Assembly (NCBI RefSeq): GCF_023283895.1
Contig: NZ_JAKILB010000010.1
Coordinates: 91,996-155,995 of the forward strand
Reading direction: 5' to 3'
Source of the DNA: Shewanella pneumatophori
GTDB taxonomy: Bacteria > Pseudomonadota > Gammaproteobacteria > Enterobacterales > Shewanellaceae
DNA: 64,000 nt
This document shows, piece after piece, positions 26,040 through 35,374 of the stretch; the stretch's first letter is position 1; every line of letters begins with the position of its first letter. Under the pieces are notes generated by a model, which was not told the origin of the DNA, ran no database searches, and saw nothing but the letters and a program-made list of their open reading frames with translations. The position numbers and the translations under genes are program-made.

Positions 26040-26150
26040 AGTGACGCTTCTTATGTAGGTTGATGTTGTTCTAACGTTACCTGAATATCACATGATAGCA
26101 AGTGTGAGCATGCTAATTAAATCGTTAAAATTCTATTTAGATACAATCTA

Positions 26151-27182
26151 CTATTTAACTTTCTGCTGTTTGTACTGGAGCGGTGACAATCCATACCAGC
26201 GTTTAAATGCGCGCGTAAAATTACTAGGATCTTTAAAGCCTAATCGAAATGAAACATCGATGACCGCCAGTTGGTCATTGGTTAAGTATTTTATTGCTAA
26301 CTCTTTACGAACGTTTTCAACTAACTCGCTAAAACTGGTGCCTTCTTGGCGTAATTTACGTTGGAGATTACGACTGCTCATATGGAAAGATTGAGCAACC
26401 GTATCACGCAAAGGATTGCCTAGGCTCATGGCAATGGTAATAGCTTCAGTCACCTTCATGCTGAAGGCGTGCTGACTAATCGTTTGAAAGTAAGCCTGAA
26501 TAGCTTCATCGTTGCTTAATGCGAGTTGTCTATTGGCTGACGGGAAAGGCTGTTGTAGATCGCTGTTGAAGTAATAAATTTTATTGCTGTTGGCGGCATA
26601 TTTAATCGGACAATTAAATAGGTCGTTAAAAGGTTTTGAATCAAAAGGCTGTCGACGTTCAAGCTCTAATCGACAGGGGGTGACTTGCCCATGGCTGACC
26701 TGAAATGCCATTAAATAGCTAGTGGCCATAAACGCATCTATGGCTTCATCTGCATAGTGCCTTTCGGCAATTTTATTAAAACATAATGCCGACTCATGTT
26801 CGCCATGCTCTATATCCATCTCGAGTACATTACTGATAATGGCGTAATAGCGTTTTACTCTTGCCCAAGCATCGCTAAGGGATTCACTCACGAGTAAAGA
26901 AAAACTCAAAGCATTAAAGCTAGTTGGCTGGACAAAATTGGCGACTTTTAGCCCAATTGCTTCATCCCCTGTTAGCAACACAGCTTTGCGCCATAGCTGT
27001 GTCATTTGGCTCACAGGTAAGCGGGCATGGGGATCAATTAATACAGAGGGCTCAATGGCAAGTTCGTCCAGAATTTTTTGACTGTCAATACCCGCGGCAT
27101 CAATGGTGCGGCACACTGCTAATGCCCAAGAGGCGATAGTTGTAGATTCTACTTTAGTTATACTCTTGTCCTTTAAAGTCAT
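26151..27182 (-). CDS. AraC-family transcriptional regulator
   Basis: 343 residues. The N-terminal region (about 25-215) is the arabinose-operon-regulator-like ligand domain seen in OruR/ArgR-type regulators (LPVSQMTQLWRKAV). The C-terminal AraC domain has two helix-turn-helix units (TVAQSFHMSSRNLQRKLRQE and DVSFRLGFKDPSNFTRAFKR, ending LSPLQYK). It is divergent from a lipoprotein gene with 166 bp between, and may regulate it. In related pairs the ligand is often a hydrophobic acid or lipid, but nothing here shows this. Confidence 0.87.
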   Translation of the reverse strand: MTLKDKSITKVESTTIASWALAVCRTIDAAGIDSQKILDELAIEPSVLIDPHARLPVSQMTQLWRKAVLLTGDEAIGLKVANFVQPTSFNALSFSLLVSESLSDAWARVKRYYAIISNVLEMDIEHGEHESALCFNKIAERHYADEAIDAFMATSYLMAFQVSHGQVTPCRLELERRQPFDSKPFNDLFNCPIKYAANSNKIYYFNSDLQQPFPSANRQLALSNDEAIQAYFQTISQHAFSMKVTEAITIAMSLGNPLRDTVAQSFHMSSRNLQRKLRQEGTSFSELVENVRKELAIKYLTNDQLAVIDVSFRLGFKDPSNFTRAFKRWYGLSPLQYKQQKVK

Positions 27183-27348
27183 AAACCTGTCTCTCGCCGA
27201 CCATTAATTCAAAGCATCTTAGTTTAGGTTACAAATAAAGCGGCTTAAGCTCAATATTTATCCAATATACAGTTAACCAGACATAATTGGATTTGTATCG
27301 GGCATTAAGAGAGAGGCATGCTGCCGAGTAAATTAATAAGGAATAATA

Positions 27349-28716
27349 ATGAAAAGTTACTCATTTCTATCAACAAGGCGATTAGCCAAGAGGTTCGCTA
27401 CTGTTTTAGGTTGCTTGTCTGTAGCATTAATTGCTGGCTGTGACAGTGACTCTGGAGCTCAAGAACTAGGTAAACAGATTGAGCCAAGCGCCTGTTTTTG
27501 GGTTGGTCCTTATAATATAGACCATCCTGCTCGTAATTTTGCTTACCCGGATACTGGCGCTAATTACTGGCATGCAGGATACATTTTACCAGAGGGAGCT
27601 AGCCTGACTTTGCACGGCGAGTACCCATACGCTCGTTATATTTCGCTTAATAGCTATCGCGCAGATACTTCACCAGCAACAGCGATAACAGACAATCAAA
27701 TTTTGCCTGATGAGGGTTCTTATAACCCATTTTTACAGGGAGCTGAACGACAAAAGTTGCAACGAGAGTTCACTTTAACAATTGCTCAAGGAGAGCCTGA
27801 TGGTGAGATCCCTGCAAATACTCTGTACGATTACGCCAGCCTTGGTAATAAGGCGGTGCTGATTTACAGAGTATACGTTGCTGATGATGGCCGCGATGGT
27901 CAAGGTGGAGTCGAGTTACCGGCGGTTGAGTTAACCTTATCAACAGGCGAGCAGCTCTATGGGCAACAAGCTTGTGACGCGCTGCAAGTCGACACTGATA
28001 ATCTAGCAATTCCACTGGTGCCTAAAGAAACTTATGCCAAGATCCGCTCAAATCCAGCATTTGACCCCGCTAAAAGCCCTGCAGTTTGGCGTGCGGCATA
28101 TAACGGCGCTTTTGGGTTGCAGTGTAATTTTTTAGGCCAATGCGGTGGGGAGCCAAAGCGTCAAGTGAATTATTACGCTAATGCTGATAACCAATACGTA
28201 AGTACTTTTTTAGACAATCGTTTAGGAGAGGTGGCAGTAACAAGAGGTAAGTTACCAAAGGTGCCGAATACATTAGCTGCAGATAGCATATTCGATGAAG
28301 TTGATTCGCAAATGCGGTATTGGTCAATTTGCCAGAACGAATACTACTCGCAAGTGGTTACCGCATGCCTATTTGATGAGCAGCTGATTACTGACGAAGA
28401 GGGCTATTACACTGTGGTCACGAGTCCCGGTGCGACTAAACCAAGTAACGCGAGCATTGAATGTGGATACAACTATTTACCTTGGACTGAACAAGGTGAT
28501 GGCTTTGGCCGCGTGGTGGAAGGAGGATCGAATAAGTTTAATGAAGCCTTACTCATAGTGCGGAATATGTTACCAAAAGCCGACTTTGCAGAAGCGATCC
28601 AAAATACTCAGCGTCCGGGTGATGAATTCGCGATAATGGCAGAGTATTTACCAACAACTGAATATATGTCCCAAGCTGATTTTGAGGCTTTGGGTTGTAA
28701 TACCAAATCTTTATAG
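27349..28716 (+). CDS. Unrecognised exported lipoprotein (455 residues)
   Basis: A signal peptide with lipobox ALIAGC gives lipidation at Cys31, followed by Asp-Ser, so inner-membrane retention by the +2 Asp rule is possible. The mature part is beta-rich with ACFWVGPYNIDHPARNFAYP, a WHAGYILPEGASLTLHGEYP stretch and ARYISLNSYR, reminiscent of DUF1214-like folds where a small ordered beta sandwich recurs. Several Cys are present (for example CNFLGQCGG). No catalytic motif recognised. Divergent from an AraC regulator, which probably controls it. A bidirectional terminator follows. Confidence 0.7.
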   Translation: MKSYSFLSTRRLAKRFATVLGCLSVALIAGCDSDSGAQELGKQIEPSACFWVGPYNIDHPARNFAYPDTGANYWHAGYILPEGASLTLHGEYPYARYISLNSYRADTSPATAITDNQILPDEGSYNPFLQGAERQKLQREFTLTIAQGEPDGEIPANTLYDYASLGNKAVLIYRVYVADDGRDGQGGVELPAVELTLSTGEQLYGQQACDALQVDTDNLAIPLVPKETYAKIRSNPAFDPAKSPAVWRAAYNGAFGLQCNFLGQCGGEPKRQVNYYANADNQYVSTFLDNRLGEVAVTRGKLPKVPNTLAADSIFDEVDSQMRYWSICQNEYYSQVVTACLFDEQLITDEEGYYTVVTSPGATKPSNASIECGYNYLPWTEQGDGFGRVVEGGSNKFNEALLIVRNMLPKADFAEAIQNTQRPGDEFAIMAEYLPTTEYMSQADFEALGCNTKSL

Positions 28717-28742
28717 TAATTGGTATAAGTTATAGTAATGCA

Positions 28743-28770
28743 AAAAACCACCTCAAATGAGGTGGTTTTT
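28743..28770. terminator. Bidirectional terminator between the lipoprotein gene and napB
   Basis: AAAAACCACCTC-AAAT-GAGGTGGTTTTT, perfect 12-bp stem with T runs on both strands. It serves the plus-strand lipoprotein gene and the minus-strand nap operon, which converge here. Confidence 0.92.
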
Positions 28771-28792
28771 ATGTTTTAAAACAAACAAGCTC

Positions 28793-29218
28793 CTATTGAG
28801 CTGAGAAGTCGTTCTCAACTAACTGCTGCTTGTTTTCAGCTTGCGGCGTGTGGCACTGAGTACAGTTGTAGTACTCGTTGTTTAACTTGCCATCAGCCAA
28901 CATATGCGATGGATCCACTGCTGTCGCCTTCATGCGTTTGGCTTTAGCTGGACTATGACAACTGATGCAACCATTACGCTTAAGCGTGATTGGGTAGTCT
29001 GCTTTATGCGGGATCATCGGTGGTTGATGCACAAAAGTCCGCTCAATAGATTTACCACGCTTTGGATATAGCGGCGCAGGATCTGCTGCACGAATATCGG
29101 TGATTTCAGACTTACCCAATGAGCTGATGTTTACAGGCTCTGCTTGAGTATTCGCTTGCTGACCAGAGCAAGCACTAAGCGCCATTACTAGCGCAGCTAA
29201 GGTGAGTACTTTTTTCAT
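28793..29218 (-). CDS. napB: NapB, dihaem cytochrome c subunit of periplasmic nitrate reductase
   Basis: 141 residues with two haem c sites, CISCH and CTQCH, and distal His residues in the usual spacing. NapB passes electrons to NapA in the periplasm. The N terminus carries a lipobox-like LSAC at residues 16-19, so it may be lipid-anchored; an ordinary cleaved signal is the alternative. The frame extends upstream to 29323, but GGAG before the ATG at 29218 and the signal peptide fix the start. ATGA overlap with the napH stop indicates coupled translation. Last gene of the operon. Confidence 0.93.
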   Translation of the reverse strand: MKKVLTLAALVMALSACSGQQANTQAEPVNISSLGKSEITDIRAADPAPLYPKRGKSIERTFVHQPPMIPHKADYPITLKRNGCISCHSPAKAKRMKATAVDPSHMLADGKLNNEYYNCTQCHTPQAENKQQLVENDFSAQ

Positions 29219-30123
29219 TGGTTGTTCTCCGCCTTTAGGGCAATTCGATTTTGATTCTTTCGATTCTGAAACTGGAAAACGCGTTGGGCGCAAACGTCGA
29301 TACAACGGCCGCATTGAGTGCAATCACTGTTGGTGATCATAGGCTGTTTACCTTTGAGTGCAGGCTTTAATACCTGTCTTTCAGGGCATACAACAAAACA
29401 ATCCATGCAGTTGTCGCAGTCTTTTGCATTTACAGCAGATACCTTTACCGGGCTGACCTTGCCAAGCAGACCAAAGAGTGCACCTGTTGGGCACAAATGT
29501 CCGCACCATGCTCGCTCACTGATAAACAGATCCAGTAAGAAAATGGCGGCCAATATCCATAAACCACTGCCTGCGCCAAATAGTGCCGCGCGGTACAAAA
29601 CAGGAACGGGGTTAACCCATTCCCATACTGTAATGCCGGTCAATACTGGCAATAGCAGTACGAGTGCAAGTAGGTAATAGCGTAAGTTTCTTGGCATCTC
29701 TGAGGTGCGAGGCAAATTCATCTTACGGCGTAACCAACTCGCTAAGTCTGTCACCATGTTCACGGGGCAGACCCAGCTGCAAAATACTCGACCGCCTAAT
29801 ATTGCATAAAACAGCGCAATAATAACGGCACCTAGTATTAGGCTTAACTCGGGTAAATGGCCTGTCATTAGTACTTGCAAGGTGGCAAGTGGATCTGACA
29901 AAGGCACAACGCCGAAAAGTTCGCTGGCAGAAAGGTTACCTTTAAGTAACCAAACGCCAGCCCACGTTGCGATAAAAGGGCTAAGGGCAAACATGGCAAA
30001 GACACTGGCCTGACTTATACGGCGTAAGAACAAGAACTTGTGGGCGCGCCACCAGCCTAGCTCTTTTACCGCCGCATCAGCAAAGCCATGTGTTGTCGGT
30101 TTTTGCTTTAGTGTCTGGCTCAT
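29215..30123 (-). CDS. napH: NapH, membrane quinol-oxidising ferredoxin-type protein
   Basis: 302 residues with four hydrophobic segments. Two Cys motifs with CP face the cytoplasmic side (FCSWVCP and WCGHLCP), and two [4Fe-4S] ferredoxin motifs follow ([12 protein letters not shown] and [11 protein letters not shown]). NapH with NapG forms a quinol dehydrogenase feeding NapB or NapA. It overlaps napG by 4 bp and napB by 4 bp. Confidence 0.93.
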   Translation of the reverse strand: MSQTLKQKPTTHGFADAAVKELGWWRAHKFLFLRRISQASVFAMFALSPFIATWAGVWLLKGNLSASELFGVVPLSDPLATLQVLMTGHLPELSLILGAVIIALFYAILGGRVFCSWVCPVNMVTDLASWLRRKMNLPRTSEMPRNLRYYLLALVLLLPVLTGITVWEWVNPVPVLYRAALFGAGSGLWILAAIFLLDLFISERAWCGHLCPTGALFGLLGKVSPVKVSAVNAKDCDNCMDCFVVCPERQVLKPALKGKQPMITNSDCTQCGRCIDVCAQRVFQFQNRKNQNRIALKAENNQ

Positions 30124-30854
30124 AAAACAAGCCCCTTGTTTAGCATCTCAAGCGTGGTTTCTTCGGTGTTGATATAAGTATCGTGTGCGGCAGTTTTACC
30201 AACAGCAATATGAGTCGGTAGCACTTTGATAGCAGCTTGCTCAAGCACGCAAGCATGTTCACATTTACCACAGCCAGTGCAGCTGTCGCTGTTGACTGTA
30301 GGTAAGAACATAGCGTGGTGGCCACTGCGTTCATTGTGCTGCATTTCAAGGGTTATCGCATCGTCAATTAGCGGGCAAACCCGGTAACAAACATCACAAC
30401 GCAACCCTTTAAAGTTAAGGCAATTTTTCTCGTCTATTAATACCGCAACACCCATCTTAGCGTCTTCGATATCCGTTAGCTCATGGTTAAGCGAACCCGA
30501 TGGGCAAGCTTTAACACAAGGGATATCTTCACACATCTCACAAGGGATACTGCGCGCAGTAAAGTAGGGCGTCCCCGTTGGTACACCTTCAAACCAGCGT
30601 GCTAGTTTGAGGGTATCGTAAGGGCACGCATCTACACACAAACCGCAGCGTACACAGGCTGAGAGAAAATCGTTTTCACTTAATGCACCTGGCGGTCGAA
30701 TCGCGAGCGGGTCTAACTTGCTTGATTGCTTAGCAACAGCTGTTAACCCCATTCCTAGTAAGCCCATTGCACAGCTAGCTTTTGCCGATGTGGCTAAAAA
30801 CTGACGGCGATTGACGCCTTTGGCTGTGACCTTACTTTGATTGACCGTACTCAT
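30120..30854 (-). CDS. napG: NapG, periplasmic ferredoxin-type electron carrier
   Basis: 244 residues with a Tat signal ([13 protein letters not shown]) and four [4Fe-4S] motifs: [35 protein letters not shown] and [11 protein letters not shown]. Works with NapH in quinol oxidation. It starts 59 bp after napA ends and overlaps napH by 4 bp. Confidence 0.93.
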   Translation of the reverse strand: MSTVNQSKVTAKGVNRRQFLATSAKASCAMGLLGMGLTAVAKQSSKLDPLAIRPPGALSENDFLSACVRCGLCVDACPYDTLKLARWFEGVPTGTPYFTARSIPCEMCEDIPCVKACPSGSLNHELTDIEDAKMGVAVLIDEKNCLNFKGLRCDVCYRVCPLIDDAITLEMQHNERSGHHAMFLPTVNSDSCTGCGKCEHACVLEQAAIKVLPTHIAVGKTAAHDTYINTEETTLEMLNKGLVL

Positions 30855-30913
30855 TTGCGTTAATGTTCTCCGCTTTTGCTCAAGCGATTAAAGTTAAGTT
30901 TGTTAATGAGAGC

Positions 30914-33394
30914 CTAAGCTTTCATTACTTTTACTGGACACTTCTTGAAGTCTGTCTCTTTTGACAGCGGATCAGTTGCATCAAGTATTAACTTGTTGAC
31001 CAGCTGGCGCGCATCGAAGAATGGCATAAACGCCACGCCTCTTGGCGGCTTGTTACGGCCTTTAGTTTCAACACGGGTTTTCACTTCGCCGCGAGGTGAA
31101 GCAACGATGACTTCATCACCACGTTTTAGACCACGAGCTTTAGCATCTTCTGGGTGCATAAAGATCTGTGCATCTGGGTAAGCGCGATAAAGCTCAGGTA
31201 CACGTGCAGTCATTGAACCTGTGTGCCAATGTTCAAGTACACGACCGGTAGATAACCAGATATCGTATTCTTCATTTGGCTCTTCAGCTGCAGGCTCAAA
31301 TGGTAGGGCGAAAATAACCGCTTTACCGTCTGGCTTGCCGTAGAAGTCAAACTCTTCACCGTTCTTCACATACGGGTCGCCCTTTGAGAAGCGGCGTAGA
31401 GTTTCTTTACCATCAACCACAGGCCAGCGGAGACCGCGTGTTTCATGGTAAGCATCAAAGTTTGCTAAATCGTGAGCGTGGCCGCGACCAAACTGGGCGT
31501 ACTCTTCGAATAGACCTTTTTGCACGTAGAAACCAAATGCTTCAGACTCGTCGTTGTACTCGCCTTTACATTCGCTTGCTGGGAACTTGTTGACCACGCC
31601 GTTGGCGTAAAGCACGTCAAATAGCGTTTTATCAGCCAGTTCAGGTTGCTTAGCAATTAGCTCTGCAGGCCATACTTCAGATACTTTAAAGCGCTTAGAG
31701 AACTCCATTAGCTGCCAAAGATCAGACTTAGCACCTTCTGGTGCTTTAACTTGCTGGTGCCACATATGAGTACGACGCTCTGCGTTACCATAAGCACCTT
31801 CTTTTTCTACCCACATTGCGGTTGGCAGAATCAAGTCGGCTGCCATTGCTGTAACCGTTGGGTATGGATCAGACACTACGATGAAGTTTTCTGGATTACG
31901 GAAACCTGGGTACATTTCATCGTTAATGTTTGGACCCGCTTGCATGTTGTTGGTACACATGGTCCAGTAACAGTTCAGCTTGCCATCTTTAAGCATACGG
32001 CTTTGCAGTACAGCGTGGAAACCTGGCTTAGGCGGAATAGTGCCTTCTGGTACTTGCCATAGTTTTTCAGTAATCGCGCGGTGCTTAGGATTATTTACTA
32101 CCATGTCTGCTGGTAAACGGTGCGCAAACGTACCGACTTCACGTGCGGTACCACACGCTGAAGGCTGGCCTGTTAGCGAGAACGGGCTGTTACCTGGAGT
32201 GGCGATCTTACCGGTTAGCAAGTGGATGTTGTAAAGCATGTTGTTCGCCCACACACCACGGGTGTGCTGGTTAATACCCATGGTCCACAGGCTCATCATC
32301 TTCACGTTTGGATCTGCGTAAGCTTTAGCCATAAGCTCTAGCTTTTCAGGCTCAACGCCACTCATTTCAGCTGCATATTCTAGCGTGTAAGTGCTAACGA
32401 ATTTCGCGTACTCATCGAAGCTGATTGGTGCGAACTTGCCGTTGCCTGGGTTTTTGGCTTTTTTCTCAAGCGGATGATCTGGACGCAGACCGTAACCGAT
32501 ATCGTCAGTACCTAATGCAAAAGTGGTGTGCTTGTTCACGAAGTCTTTGTTTACTGCATCGTTTTGAATGATGTAGTTGGCTATGTAGTTAAGGATCACC
32601 AAGTCAGACTGTGGACGGAACACCATCGCGTTGTCAGCTAAGTCGAAGCTACGGTTTTCGAAAGTCGATAACACGTGGACGCGGCTGGTTGGGCTGCTTA
32701 GGCGGCGATCTGATAGACGTGCCCATAGGATTGGGTGCATCTCTGCCATGTTAGCGCCCCAAAGCACGAATTGGTCTGCAGCTTCTAGGTCATCGTAACA
32801 ACCCATTGGCTCATCGATACCAAAGGTACGCATAAAGCCAACAACCGCTGACGCCATACAGTGACGCGCATTTGGGTCGATGTTATTCGTTAAGAAACCG
32901 GCTTTGTGTAGTTTAGAGGCGGCATAACCTTCCCATACTGTCCACTGGCCAGAACCAAACATACCAACTGCAGTTGGGCCTTTGGTTTTAAGGGTGTTTT
33001 TCCACTTGTCAGCCATGATGTCGAAAGCGCTATCCCAGCTGATTGGGGTAAATTCACCTTCTTTATCGTATTGGCCGTCTTTCATGCGAAGTAGCGGCGT
33101 AGTTAGACGATCTTTACCGTACATGATTTTAGAAAGGAAGTAGCCTTTAATACAGTTAAGGCCTTTGTTCACAGGGCTTTCTGGATCACCTTTGGTGGCA
33201 ACCACTTTGCCATTATCTGTGCCCACAAGCACACTACAACCTACGCCACAAAAACGACAAGGTGCTTTGTCCCACTTGATGCTATCTTTTTGCTCTGCTG
33301 CTTCAACTATCTTAACAGGCAGAGTCGCACCTACGGCTGTTGCAGCGGCAACGGCGGCGTTGGCTTTTAGAAACTCGCGACGGCTAATGCTCAT
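30914..33394 (-). CDS. napA: NapA, catalytic subunit of periplasmic nitrate reductase
   Basis: 826 residues, Tat signal [16 protein letters not shown]. An N-terminal [4Fe-4S] motif (CRFCGVGC with the fourth Cys in CIKGYF) and the molybdenum-ligand Cys in [12 protein letters not shown] are intact. Contains the bis-MGD binding region typical of the DMSO-reductase family and reduces nitrate to nitrite in the periplasm. A GTG at 33406 is also in frame, but the ATG at 33394 gives the standard MSISRREF start, with GGAAC upstream. It overlaps the end of napD by 11 bp. No napC adjoins; in Shewanella electrons can come from CymA, encoded elsewhere. Confidence 0.96.
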   Translation of the reverse strand: MSISRREFLKANAAVAAATAVGATLPVKIVEAAEQKDSIKWDKAPCRFCGVGCSVLVGTDNGKVVATKGDPESPVNKGLNCIKGYFLSKIMYGKDRLTTPLLRMKDGQYDKEGEFTPISWDSAFDIMADKWKNTLKTKGPTAVGMFGSGQWTVWEGYAASKLHKAGFLTNNIDPNARHCMASAVVGFMRTFGIDEPMGCYDDLEAADQFVLWGANMAEMHPILWARLSDRRLSSPTSRVHVLSTFENRSFDLADNAMVFRPQSDLVILNYIANYIIQNDAVNKDFVNKHTTFALGTDDIGYGLRPDHPLEKKAKNPGNGKFAPISFDEYAKFVSTYTLEYAAEMSGVEPEKLELMAKAYADPNVKMMSLWTMGINQHTRGVWANNMLYNIHLLTGKIATPGNSPFSLTGQPSACGTAREVGTFAHRLPADMVVNNPKHRAITEKLWQVPEGTIPPKPGFHAVLQSRMLKDGKLNCYWTMCTNNMQAGPNINDEMYPGFRNPENFIVVSDPYPTVTAMAADLILPTAMWVEKEGAYGNAERRTHMWHQQVKAPEGAKSDLWQLMEFSKRFKVSEVWPAELIAKQPELADKTLFDVLYANGVVNKFPASECKGEYNDESEAFGFYVQKGLFEEYAQFGRGHAHDLANFDAYHETRGLRWPVVDGKETLRRFSKGDPYVKNGEEFDFYGKPDGKAVIFALPFEPAAEEPNEEYDIWLSTGRVLEHWHTGSMTARVPELYRAYPDAQIFMHPEDAKARGLKRGDEVIVASPRGEVKTRVETKGRNKPPRGVAFMPFFDARQLVNKLILDATDPLSKETDFKKCPVKVMKA

Positions 33395-33659
33395 GGTGTT
33401 CCTCACTCTTTTTCTCTACTGGATCGACTTGATGATAAATTAGACTGCTATTTAACACGCCTTCTAAGGCGTTAATCGCTTCAACGCTATCGAGGATGGC
33501 TCGTTGCGTCTCACCTTCTACGGTGACCACAAATTTACCTTCATCAGTAACGGCATGGATTTCGGTGCCATTAAGAGCAGAAATTCTGCTATTAATCTCG
33601 GCAACAGCATGTGGCGCGGCATGCACAACTAAGCTGGTAATGTGAAATTCTTGGCTCAT
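33384..33659 (-). CDS. napD: NapD, NapA-specific chaperone
   Basis: 91 residues with a ferredoxin-like fold pattern ([11 protein letters not shown], then [15 protein letters not shown] and [10 protein letters not shown]). NapD binds the NapA Tat signal until cofactor insertion. The C terminus is His-rich (EEHHEH), a possible metal-binding tail. First gene of the operon; the NarP-like box lies 103 bp upstream. Confidence 0.92.
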   Translation of the reverse strand: MSQEFHITSLVVHAAPHAVAEINSRISALNGTEIHAVTDEGKFVVTVEGETQRAILDSVEAINALEGVLNSSLIYHQVDPVEKKSEEHHEH

Positions 33660-33761
33660 CTGTTTACCTTTTATTGGCTGGTAAATAACTTAGATTGAAG
33701 TCGGTTAGCTGCTATCTACCAAGGTTAATATCGAGTCTAGACCTCATATAAATTGTGGGTA

Positions 33762-33777
33762 TACCTCACAAGAGGTA
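33762..33777. promoter_or_regulatory. NarP/NarL-type 7-2-7 site upstream of napD
   Basis: TACCTCA-CA-AGAGGTA fits the TACYYMT-N2-AKRRGTA inverted heptamer pair with one mismatch in the first half. It lies about 103 bp upstream of the napD start, a sensible activator position. Nitrate-responsive NarQP control of nap is established in Shewanella. Confidence 0.7.
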
Positions 33778-33897
33778 ATGAGAGTTTTTGTCGACCAAGA
33801 TCAACTTTTTGGTGGTGATCTAGTTCTCAATTTTACTAATAAATATTAGGCGGCTGTTCGAAAATTGTCCATCTAAAATGTTAGCTTGCGCTACATT

Positions 33898-33926
33898 AAA
33901 AAACCAAGATATTCAAAAGCTTGGTT
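33898..33926 (-). terminator. Minus-strand terminator downstream of the attH-like operon
   Basis: On the minus strand AACCAAG and CTTGGTT pair across an 11-base loop and are followed by a run of T. It would end transcription of the operon at 34202-38587 before it enters nap. Confidence 0.6.
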
Positions 33927-34059
33927 AATGAGAATGGTTCGTATTTGCTGGTGGTGAAAATGGCAAAAAAGGCAATGTTATTAACCTTAATTCACTCAGT
34001 TTTATGGCTAAATCGATGCTGTGGTGATCAGATTTAAGTATTGAAAATTGATAGGGTTG

Positions 34060-34091
34060 TTATGAGGCAAGCAGTGTAACTTGCCTCATAA
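34060..34091. other. Perfect 12-bp inverted repeat in the nap-attH spacer
   Basis: TTATGAGGCAAG and CTTGCCTCATAA flank an 8-base loop. There is no T run. It lies 110 bp after the attH-like stop; it may form the 3' end of that mRNA. The rest of this 542-bp spacer holds the NarP-like box, the terminator at 33898 and the nap promoter; nothing else was recognised. Confidence 0.5.
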
Positions 34092-34201
34092 GATATAGTC
34101 TGATTGTGGGTGGATATTTGACGGCGAGTATAGAGCTTGAAAAGTACTTGCTAGTATTTTTACCTAATTGGTTACCAATCGCTCCCGAGTCGAGCAAGTG
34201 A

Positions 34202-35374
34202 TTAGTAGCCAGTTAGCTCCATATAACCCATACCGCTATGGCTGCCCGAAATCGTAATTGGCCCTTCCCAGTAGGGCACTGATAACGGCATGCTAGCATC
34301 AGCATTTAGCGCTTGGGTGGATATCTTTATCGACTCAGATTCAATGCTAATATCCCAAGCCACAGGATAACGGCCTGAGTCGGTTTGTTGCCAGTCGGTG
34401 GCTGTCATTGAGATCTGGTCGCTACTAATAAGTGTGCCGCTGCCATCTGGATACATGCGCTTAGCACTGTAAAAGTCTTGCTGTTTGCCGCTGTTATCCC
34501 TTAGTTGAAACAGCATTAATGCTGAGCCGTCATTCAGCCTCAGGGCAAACCAATCCCAGCCTTGTTGAGTCTTAGATAAAAACTGCGAGCTCCACTCTCT
34601 ATCTAGCCAGGCATCGCCGCTAACTTTAATGGTTTTGCCATTACGTTCTATGCTGCCACTGACTTGAATAAAAGGCTGACTATAGTAGTAGCTCGCTACC
34701 GTGCCTGTGGCGTTTTTACGGCTATAGCCGTTATCGCCTTGCAGTTGAAAAGGTGCTTGACTGTCGAGTTGCAATTGGTAGCTAAAATCCGCTGTAGTGA
34801 CATCAAGCGTTGCAGGAAACAGTTGCTGATTGTGACTGCGCCACTGCCAATCATCTTGTTGGATAATTAAAGGGTTGGCTTGTGTGCCAGAAAAGTTAGC
34901 GTTACCTCTAGACCATCTTTCAGCTGCTAAATGCTCATTTGTTGAGGTGAGAGCGGTATGCGACATATAAAGCTGCTCAGTCTGCCAGCTGTTTGGCTGA
35001 GCAACTGTCTTATTTTGGCTATGAGTGGCCGTTTGAATTCGTGGCTTAGCAGCCGACTGCTGCATGACAGTAGCTTCAGTTGTGCTTGGCGGCGCTAAGG
35101 CGATGCGAAATTGGGTCCACTGCATACCAAGTTGTTCGCCGGTTTCAGTGGTTAGGTTGGCGGTTAAGTACCACCATTCTTGGCGAAAACTATCATGGGC
35201 CTGATGATCTTCTGGAAAACTTAATGTTATTCCGGGCACTACGGGGCTGTAGCCGTCAGTGTCACCATCTAATAGTTGCCCCATGCCTGCTGTCGGCTTT
35301 TCGCTGTTATTAAAACAACCGCTAAGCAAGACACAGGGCAGCAAAGCGAGTAACGCGTAGTTAACGGGCTTCAT
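34202..35374 (-). CDS. AttH/CrtC-like lipocalin-fold lipoprotein
   Basis: 390 residues with lipobox LLSGC (Cys20). The family motif FRQEWWYLTANL appears near the start, and DAWLDREWSSQFL with WDWFALRLNDGSALMLFQLR are the core of AttH/carotenoid-1,2-hydratase-type proteins, two fused lipocalin-like domains. An insertion of about 40 Ser/Thr/Gln-rich residues (around 95-135) is unusual. The stop overlaps the permease frame start by 4 bp. With the next two genes it forms the AttE-F-H type unit known from Agrobacterium and many gammaproteobacteria, whose substrate is unknown. A role in lipid or envelope transport is inferred. Confidence 0.85.
   Translation of the reverse strand: MKPVNYALLALLPCVLLSGCFNNSEKPTAGMGQLLDGDTDGYSPVVPGITLSFPEDHQAHDSFRQEWWYLTANLTTETGEQLGMQWTQFRIALAPPSTTEATVMQQSAAKPRIQTATHSQNKTVAQPNSWQTEQLYMSHTALTSTNEHLAAERWSRGNANFSGTQANPLIIQQDDWQWRSHNQQLFPATLDVTTADFSYQLQLDSQAPFQLQGDNGYSRKNATGTVASYYYSQPFIQVSGSIERNGKTIKVSGDAWLDREWSSQFLSKTQQGWDWFALRLNDGSALMLFQLRDNSGKQQDFYSAKRMYPDGSGTLISSDQISMTATDWQQTDSGRYPVAWDISIESESIKISTQALNADASMPLSVPYWEGPITISGSHSGMGYMELTGY

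Noticed and set aside
33755..33776. CRP site TTGTGGGTATACCTCACAA at nap
   Set aside because: Half-sites TGTGG and TCACA are seven bases apart instead of six. Listed only as a possible overlap with the NarP box.
33789..33807. FNR/EtrA-like TTGTC...ATCAA at nap
   Set aside because: The gap between half-sites is seven bases, not four.
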